Origin: Heterohyrax brucei
Lineage: Eukaryota > Chordata > Mammalia > Hyracoidea > Procaviidae
DNA length: 64,000 bases
Direction: 5' to 3'
Assembly: GCA_028571685.1 (NCBI GenBank)
Contig: CM053162.1
Coordinates: 13,148,001-13,212,000 of the forward strand
Numbering within the stretch: the stretch's first letter is position 1; each line of letters opens with the position of its first letter. The notes under the pieces were generated by a model, which was not told the origin of the DNA, did not search any database, and saw nothing but the letters and a program-made list of their open reading frames with translations. This document shows, one piece after another, positions 56,937 to 64,000 of this stretch. The translations under genes were made by a program, and so were the position numbers.

Positions 56937-57944
56937 TTCCTTTTTTGTTTGTTTGTTTAATTATAATGATGATTGAATGAAAATGTACATTCCCATATAA
57001 ATTCACATGCTGACCTATATGCAGCTTCCACTGCTCTCCATGCATGCGGACAGCATACTCATCCTCTCTGCTCCATACATGTCTTGTCTTCCCAACAGTC
57101 TCCTATCTTCTCCTCTCCACCCATTCCCCTTCCTCCAGTATGAGGTCAACAGAATAACCTCTTATAGAAGCCTAGAACCATAAAGTGCCCACACAAGATG
57201 GTCACTCTGCGTAACCAAGTCCAATCCACAGCTGTCCAAAAAGTTGACCTTCATTATGATTTATGGACAGGTGCAGTATCAGGGACAGGTGCCATGCTCC
57301 CAGGGGAACCTCGAAGTCCCTGTGCCATCAATTGTGGTCTTTTAATGGGGATCTCAGGGTGCACCCCTATTTATACTTGTGTTGCCAGTGAGACTGAACT
57401 TCATGAGCTCCATTGTGGCTATCACTGGTGGTGGCTGGGCATCATCTGGTTCTTCTGGTCACAAGTCAATGTAGACATCCATTCACGTGGGTCTCTGTCT
57501 TCTGGGTTCTCTTTCCCCCATGCTGTTATGGACCTTGGTGATCAACCATTCCTGCTAAGTTGGGAACATTTACTGTACCTTCAGATGGCAGCTTGGCAGC
57601 TTCTAAGACCCCAGACGTCACTCACCACTGTGGGGTGCAGAGAGTCCTCACTAGCAAAATGCTAGCTGTGCCAGTTGACTTCGATTTCCACTGAGAACAT
57701 GGTCCCTGGCCCCCCGCCCCAGTTACTCTGTCCTTGCACTATTGGGTTAAGATGGGAGGAGTACACAGGTTGTGTTGAAGTCCCATTAATATTGATCTTC
57801 TTACTAATGTGTGCTGTCGCCAATTTCACCCAACCAAATTTCTAACAGCTATCTAACCTAAACCTCCCCCTTTGCCTTCCCACCCTCTGCACCCTTGCAG
57901 CCATCAGAGTCTTTTCTGTTATGCATGAGTCTGCTTTTAAGTTC
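56937..57944 (-). mobile_element. L1 copy 4, 3' UTR
   Basis: About 1 kb from the ORF2 stop to the T-rich tail. A C-rich block at about 57709-57720 gives a G-rich run in the sense strand. It contains the antisense open frame at 57198-57665. Confidence 0.85.
57198..57665 (+). other. Antisense open frame in the L1 3' UTR (155 codons)
   Basis: An open frame antisense to the L1, aligned over much of its length with the 139-codon frame at 7294-7713. Shared words include VDLHYDL, GAMLPGE, CTP, ASET, YHWWW and HSRGSL. By eye, nucleotide identity looks near 80% and protein identity lower, so protein-level selection is not evident. Confidence 0.3.
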
Positions 57945-60900
57945 TTATCGTAGGGGTTTCATACAATATTTGTCTTTCTGTCGCTGACTACTTTCACTCA
58001 ACATAATGTCCTCCAGTTGAAACCAGGTTAAAGGATGTTTCCTGCTATCATTGCTGTTCTTTATCATTGCATAGTGTTTCATTGAGTATATATATCATAG
58101 TTTAAATATCCATTCTTCTGTCATTGGGTATCTGGGTTGAGTCCACCTTTTTGCTATTGTGGACTGTGCTGCAATGAACATTCGTGTGCATATATCAGTT
58201 GGTGTGAATGCCTTGATTCTGTAGGATATATTCCAAGCAGTGAAATTCCTGGGTCAAATAGTATATCTATGTCCATTTTTTTAAGAGAGCACCAGATTGC
58301 TTTCCAAAGGGGTTGCACCATTTTGCAATCCCACCAACAGTGCAGGAAAGTTTCATCTCTCCACAGCCTCTCCAGCGTTTAGTGTTTTGCATTTTTTGGT
58401 CGTGGCCAACCCTTTTGGGGTGAGATGGTATCTCACTGTCATTTTGATTGGAATTTCTTTAATAGCTAATGATTGTGAGCATGTCCACATGTATTTTTCA
58501 GCTGCCTGGATCTTGTCTTGAGAGAAGAGTCTGTCCATCTCCTTTGCCCATCACTTAATTGGATGATTTATCTTTTTCTTATTGATATCTTGTAGTACCT
58601 TACAGATTATGGAGATCAGGGGTCAGTCGGACATATAGTTGCCAAATATTTTTTCCTGTTCTGTAGGTGGCCTTTTAATTCTATTAATAAAGCCTTTGGA
58701 TGAGCAAAAGTGATTGACTCTTAGTAGTTCCCGTTTATCTATTTTCTCTTCTGTTGTTTGTGGTTTGTTTGACAGATTGTGAAGTCTGTCTGTGTTGTGT
58801 ATTAAAACTTCCACTATTGTTCCTATTTTTTCTTGGATGAACTTTATCATTTTAGATTTTATATTTCGGTCTTTTATCGAATCTGAGTTGGTTTTTGGGT
58901 AAGGTGTAAGATATGGGTCTTGTTTCAATTTATTGCAGATGGATATCCAATTTTGCCAGCACCATTTGTTAAGGTGACCATTCTTACCCTAGTTTAAAAT
59001 CTTGAGGCCTTTGTCAAATATCAGCTGTTTATAGAGGATGGTGGTATCTCTGGGGTCTCAGCTCTGTTCCATTGGTCTATATATCTGTTTTTGTGTCAGT
59101 ACCAGGCTGGTTTGACCACTGTGGCAGTGTAATAGGTTCTGAAGTCAGATAGTGAGAGGCTTCCCAGTGTGTTGTTGTTCTTCAGCAGTGCTTTACTTAT
59201 CTGAGGTTTCTTCCCTTTCCAAACAAAGTTGATAATTTGTTTCTTCATCTCATTAAAAAATGTCACTGGAATTTGTATTGGAATTGCATAATATAAGTAT
59301 ATTGCTTTGGGTAAAATAGACATTTTCACAGTGTTGAATCTTGCTATCCATGAGCAGGTTAGATTACTCCATTTATGTAAGTCTCTCATAGTTTCTTGTA
59401 GTAAGATCTTATAGTTCTCTTTGTAAAGATCGCTTATTTCTCTAGTTAGATTTATTCTTAGGTATTTTATCTTCTTGGGGGCTATAGTAAATGGAATTGG
59501 TTTGGCGATTTCTTTTTTAATAATCTCACTTTTGGTATAAAAGAATCCTATCAGTTTACTTAAGTTTATGTTGTATCCCGTTACTTTGCTAAACTCCTCT
59601 ATTAGTTTCAGTAATTTACTTATGGCTTCCTTTGGATTCTCTGTATAAACAATCATATCATCTGCAAATAGGGAGACTTTTACTTCTTCATTGCCAATAG
59701 GGATACCCTTTTTTTTTTTTTTGTCTTGTCTAACTGCTCTGGCTAGAACATCTAGCACAATGTTGAACAGAAGTAGTGAGAGTGGGCATCCTTGTCTAGT
59801 TCCCATTCTCAGAGGGAATTCCTTCAGTCTTTCACCATTCAGGATGATGAAGGCAGTTGACTTTGTGTAGATGCTATGGATTGCATTGAGGAATTTCATG
59901 TCTTTTACTATTTTTTGAGAGTTTTAAACATGAATGTATGTTGAACTTTGTCAAATGCCTTTTCTACATCAATTGACAAAATTAGGTGATTCTTATCTTT
60001 TGTGTTATTAATGTGGTTCATCATATTAATTGTTTTTCTGATGTTGAACCAGCCTTCCATCCCTGGAATGAAACAAACTTAATCATGATGCATTATTATT
60101 ATTATTTTTATATATGCTGTTGAATTCTATTGGCTAGAATTTTGTTGAAGATTTTCACATCCAGGTTCATGAGTGATATTGGTCTTTTTTGTGGGATCTT
60201 CTCCTGTCTTTGCTATCAGAGTTATACTGACTTCATAGAATGAATCTGGGAGTGTTCCATTCCTTTCTTTTGTGTCACATACCCTCAATAGTATTGGAGT
60301 TAACTCTTTTCTAAAAGTTTGGTAGAATTGTCCAGTGAAGCTATCCGGACCAGGACTTTTTTTGGTTGGTAGGTTTTTGACGCCTTTTTCAATCTCTTCC
60401 TTTGTGATAGATTTATTAAGTTGATCTACTTCTCCTTGTAATAAACTATATGAATCCAGAAATCTATCCATTTCTCCTAGGTTTTCAAACCTGTTAGAGT
60501 ACAGCTTCTCATGGTATTCTGTTATGATATTTTTTATTTCAGCTGGGTTCTGTTGTAACATCTCCCATTTCATTTCTTAATCAGGTTGTTTATATCTTCT
60601 GTTGTTTTTCTTTTGTATGTTTAGCCAATGGTATATTGATTTTGTTTATTTTTTTCAAAGAACCAGCTTTTGGTTTTGTTAATTTTTTCAATTGCTTTTC
60701 TATTCTCTAATTAATTTATTTCTGCTCTAATCTTTATTATCTGTTTTCTTCTGGTGCCTGAGGGGTTCTTCTGTTGCTCTCTTTCTACTTGTTCAAGCTG
60801 TGAGGTTAATTCTTTAATGTGGACTCTTTCTTCTTTCCAGATGCGTGCAGTTATAGAGTTAAACTGACTTCTGAGCACCACTTTTGTTGTATCCCATAGA

Positions 60901-61739
60901 TTCTAGTAGGATGCGTTTTCGTTCTCATTTGCTTCCATAAATTTCTTTATGTTGTCCCTGATTTCTTCCATAACCCAAGGCTTTTTAAGCAAAGTGTTGT
61001 TTGGTTTCCTTAAGTTTGAATTTCTACCTATAATTCTTCTGTTATTGATTTCAACTTGTATAGCTCTATGGTCCGAGATGTTTTGCAGTAAATCAATGGT
61101 TTGGATTTTATAAAGAATTGCTTTATGACCTAACACATGGTCTATTCTGGAGAATGTTCCATGTGTATTGGAGAAGAAGGTGTACTTATGTCTTGATGGA
61201 TGAAAAGATCTGTATATGTCGATAAGGTCAAGTTGGTTGATTGTTGCAATAAGATCTTCTGCATCTTTACTGAGCTTTTTTTCTGGGTGATCTATCCATA
61301 ACTGAAAGGGGAGTGTTGAAGTCTCCAACTATTATTGTGGAATGATAGATCTCATTTTTCAGCGTTGTCAGTATTTGTTCAATGTATTTAGATGCTCTGG
61401 TATTGGGTGCATGTTTAATATTGTTAAGTCCTACTTGAGTGTTGAAACTTTCAGCAATAGTGACCATCTTTATTCACAATAGTAGATTTTATGTTAAAAT
61501 CTATTTTATTCAAGATTATTATTGCCACACCTGCTCCTCTTTGTATGTTGTTTGCTTAGTATATGTTATTCCATTCTTTAATTTTCAGTTTGTTCATGTC
61601 TTTAAGTCTAAGGTATGTTTCTTGTAAGCAATGTATAGATGGGTTGTATCTTTTTATCCAGGATGTCACTCACTCTCTTTACTGGAGCATTCAGTCCATT
61701 CAGTGTAATTATTGATAGGTATGTGCTTAGTGCCATCAT
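57945..61739 (-). pseudogene. L1 ORF2 (endonuclease and reverse transcriptase), broken
   Basis: The start is at 61739 (MMALSTYLSIITLN) and the stop at 57945-57947. Endonuclease: 'GDFNTPLS' (about 61312-61335) and 'SDHRAIQVEI' (about 61030-61080). Reverse transcriptase: 'KKSPGPDSFTGQFYQ' (about 60330-60375), '[13 protein letters not shown]' (about 59945-59985), 'GTRQGCPLS' (about 59790-59820) and an intact 'FADDMIVY' (about 59645-59670). The longest open part is 59096-59899 (267 codons). The C-terminal region continues at 58928-57945. Frameshifts and stops separate at least six open blocks, so the enzyme cannot be made from this copy. Confidence 0.93.
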
Positions 61740-62242
61740 TTTGATGTAATTATTTTTATGTTGATATTTTCTATATTGCTGTTAATGTTCTGCTCTGGGG
61801 CATTCTTCTTTATGGGTTGTCTTTTCAGTGGTGTTTTGTGTTTGTTGAGATTCGTGTATTGTGTTTCTTATTTTGATATGATGCATTGTTAGTGTGCTTT
61901 ATGGCTACATCTATTATCGCTCTTAACATACTAAGATTAAACTCAATTTTAACTACTGCATAACTCTTTAACTTCCTCTCCATCTGAAATGACTATAAAT
62001 ACTGTAGTGTACCCCTCTGTTAATGTGATGGTGTCATAGTTGTCATGATATTAATACAGATTCCTTCATTTTAATATTGTAACTTTGATTAAGTTTTGTG
62101 ACTTCCCTAACTGATTAGAATTTTCGATGATGTGTCCTGCATTGTCATCTTAAATATATATTTAATGGTTTTGTTTTTCTAAGGAAAGAGCTTCTTTCAA
62201 TACTTCATGTAGTTTTGGTTTAGTTTTTATGAAGTCTCTAAG

Positions 62243-63060
62243 CTACTCTTTATCTGCAAAAGTCTTAATTTTACCACCGTATCTGACAGACAGTTTTGCA
62301 GGATAAATAATTCTTGGTTGGAAGTTATTCTTCAGGGCTTTGAATGTGTCAGCCCACTGTTTTCTAGCCAGCAGCATTTCTGCAGAGAAGTCAGATGAAA
62401 GCTTCCAGAGTTTCCCTTGAAGTGTTAGCTTTTCTTTGAGCCTTGCTGCCTTCAGAAGCATCTGTTTATGTTTCATTTTATTAAGCTTGATTGTAATATG
62501 ACTTAGTATCTTTCTTTGGGGGTCTAGCTTTTGTGGTGTTGGATGAACATCTTGGATACCTATGTTCCCTTTGCTTATAATCTCAAGAAACTTTTCTGTC
62601 AGAATCTCTACAGCAATACTCTCTATACTGTCATTCATCTCCCCTTGTACAGGAACTCCAATTAAATGTAAATTATTCCTCTTAATGGAGTCCCTCATAT
62701 CTCTTAACGTGTCTTCATTTTTCTTATTTCTTTTCTCTGATTTCTTCTCATACGTGCTGGTGTCAGTTGCTCTGTACTTAAGGTCACTGAGTTTAATTTC
62801 TATCTATTCAATCCTACTCTTTTGGCTTTGGATTGAATTATCTAGTTCTATAATTTTGTTATTGATCTGATATATTTCAGACCACTGATGTTCCATTAGT
62901 TCGAATAGCTCACTTAATTTTTCATTTTGTTCTGCTGCATTTTGTTTAATCTCTAGGAGAGTTCTATATGTAATTCCTTTGCACTCGATCTCTGATAGAT
63001 TCAGAAAGGCTTCATCTGGGAAATGTTCTGAATACCTTGGGAGTTTTCTAGAGCATTTGA
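62243..63060 (-). pseudogene. L1 ORF1 remnant (fourth copy)
   Basis: The open part at 62243-62698 covers the RNA-binding domains: 'NNLHLIGVPVQ', 'SHITIKLNKMKHKQMLL', 'RIIYPAKLS', ending 'KTFADKE'. Upstream on the - strand, 62700 to about 63060, is the coiled-coil region in shifted frames ('EKLSELFELMEHQ', 'IIELDNSIQSQKSRI'). Confidence 0.9.
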
Positions 63061-63148
63061 AGGCTGATTCTTCAAGTGATTAATTATGGTCTGCTGCCTC
63101 TGTGCCATCTAGACACTTTGCTTTCTCTGGTATTAGATCTAAGAGAAT

Positions 63149-63772
63149 TGTTGAGAATTAAAAGTCTAGGAACATTAAAAGATGGCGACCTAGACACACG
63201 TCTCCACATTTCCCTCTGAGAACTAAGTCCTGGAATGATATTTGTATGGAGTATTGAATATTTGGGAATGCCTAAGACCTAGCATATTTGACTAGGCACA
63301 AGTATCAGACTAATCTTCCCCTCTCAAAATGAGCCAGCGGCCATCTGACCTCTGCTTCTGCTGTTTCACAGTATTGGAGAATTGTAGCTTCTGCGATTGG
63401 CTGATAATGTACTTTCATTATCAGCTGGAAGGCGGAGTCCACTGCTCCTGACAGCCTGTTTTAGGCCAGCATGTTGGACAGCGCCTAGTTCAACACCTGG
63501 ACAGCTCTACACATACAAGTGAAGTTTACTTTTAAGGCTGAGAGGCCTATATATTTGCCTGGAGATCTCTCTGTTGAGAGGCCTCGCACTTTTTCCTCCC
63601 ACCCTTCTCTGACCCACATTGTAGGGTTGGCCAACAGCCCCCCGTTTCTCCACAAGTAGCGTGGCATCTTTGCCACCCAATTAGCAGAGACTTCCACCCC
63701 AGAGAGTCCACCTGGGTCAAATCACTAGAGTATTGGAGACAGCTGGTGGCCAATGATTCTCTTAGATCTAAT
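63149..63772 (+). mobile_element. Inverted 5'-UTR segment of L1 copy 4
   Basis: About 0.62 kb of L1 5' UTR in + orientation next to the - strand body. The two pieces share the 17-bp sequence attctcttagatctaat at their ends: 63756-63772 on the + strand and 63132-63148 as its reverse complement. This is the layout expected from twin priming. Confidence 0.8.
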
Positions 63773-64000
63773 GGCTAATGATCTTGCTAATTTCCTCATG
63801 TATCTTTGAGCTATGTGGATGTCTGCTTTGGTGAAATGCCTGTTCATATCCTTTGCTGATTTTTTAACTAAGTCATTTGTCTTTTTCTTGTTGAGATTTT
63901 GCAGTACCCTGTAGATTATGGAGATTAGATGCTGATCAGATTTGTGGTTGCCAATTTTTTTTCCCCAGTCTGTAGGTAGTTTTTTTTACTCTTTGGGGGA
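63773..64000 (-). mobile_element. Older L1 ORF2 C-terminal fragment
   Basis: Antisense L1 wording: 'ggctaatgatcttgc', 'gcctgttcatatcctttgct', 'gtagattatggagattagat'. More diverged than copy 4 and cut by the window edge. Confidence 0.75.

Larger units (their letters stand above)
56937..63772 (-). mobile_element. L1 copy 4, near full length, with inverted 5' UTR
   Basis: A - strand L1: T-rich tail (56937-56960), 3' UTR, ORF2 (57945-61739), spacer, ORF1 (62243 to about 63060) and 5' UTR to 63148. From about 63149 to 63772 the remaining 5' UTR is present in the opposite (+) orientation, starting close to the L1 5' end ('agatggcgacctagacac'). It is the most complete L1 of the window but broken by frameshifts. 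Confidence 0.88.

Overview
This window looks like intergenic or intronic DNA from an afrotherian mammal. The main evidence is the many copies of the tRNA-derived AfroSINE family (recognisable by variants of its 3' core around 'gagtcggaatcgactc'), a near-full-length RTE/BovB-type LINE whose 3' end resembles the SINE tails, and ERVL-MaLR-like LTRs. An elephant or another paenungulate is my best guess, from memory of similar repeats; the species cannot be fixed from the sequence alone. I found no convincing host protein-coding exon, no tRNA or rRNA gene and no CRISPR array. Nearly all long open frames are decayed retrotransposon genes.

Layout. 1-7945: a + strand L1 (ORF1 remnant, ORF2, 3' UTR) split by a complete, young MaLR-like LTR retrotransposon at 2475-4426. 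7946-10779: unassigned DNA, an inverted mariner relic and AfroSINEs. 10780-14010: a near-complete but dead RTE LINE on the - strand. 14011-19264: unassigned DNA with L2, MIR and SINE pieces. 19265-21960: an old - strand L1 that received two successive L1 3'-UTR insertions at the same spot. 22593-28580: two solo LTRs, an L1 3'-UTR insertion with a good target-site duplication, and an RTE deletion derivative. 29945-30485: three consecutive AfroSINEs. 30721-36305: mostly unassigned. 36307-37972: a MaLR-like element nested in an older related LTR. 38010-44013: an RTE 3' end, a long purine tract, a composite tRNA-like/RTE SINE, an LTR-LTR pair with almost no internal region, and an older LTR. 44121-46853: a 3'-truncated L1 with an intact 5' end and a perfect 15-bp duplication. 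46869-51900: older repeats and unassigned DNA. 51917-64000: an L1 cluster with a deleted + strand copy, an inverted ORF1/5'-UTR piece, a nearly complete - strand L1 whose 5' UTR is flipped, and an older L1.

How the parts work together. L1 copies provided the endonuclease and reverse transcriptase; all copies here are broken by stops, frameshifts or deletions. The RTE LINE probably supplied the machinery for the AfroSINEs and for RTE-ended composite SINEs. The MaLR-like elements carry LTRs, a primer-binding site and a polypurine tract but show no recognisable protein genes, so they were probably mobilised in trans. The most interesting observations are the recent MaLR-like insertion (LTRs differ at 3 of 500 sites), the 3'-truncated L1 with a perfect target-site duplication, the repeated 5'-UTR unit of that L1, the re-used insertion site at 20360-21581, and an antisense open frame shared by two L1 3' UTRs.
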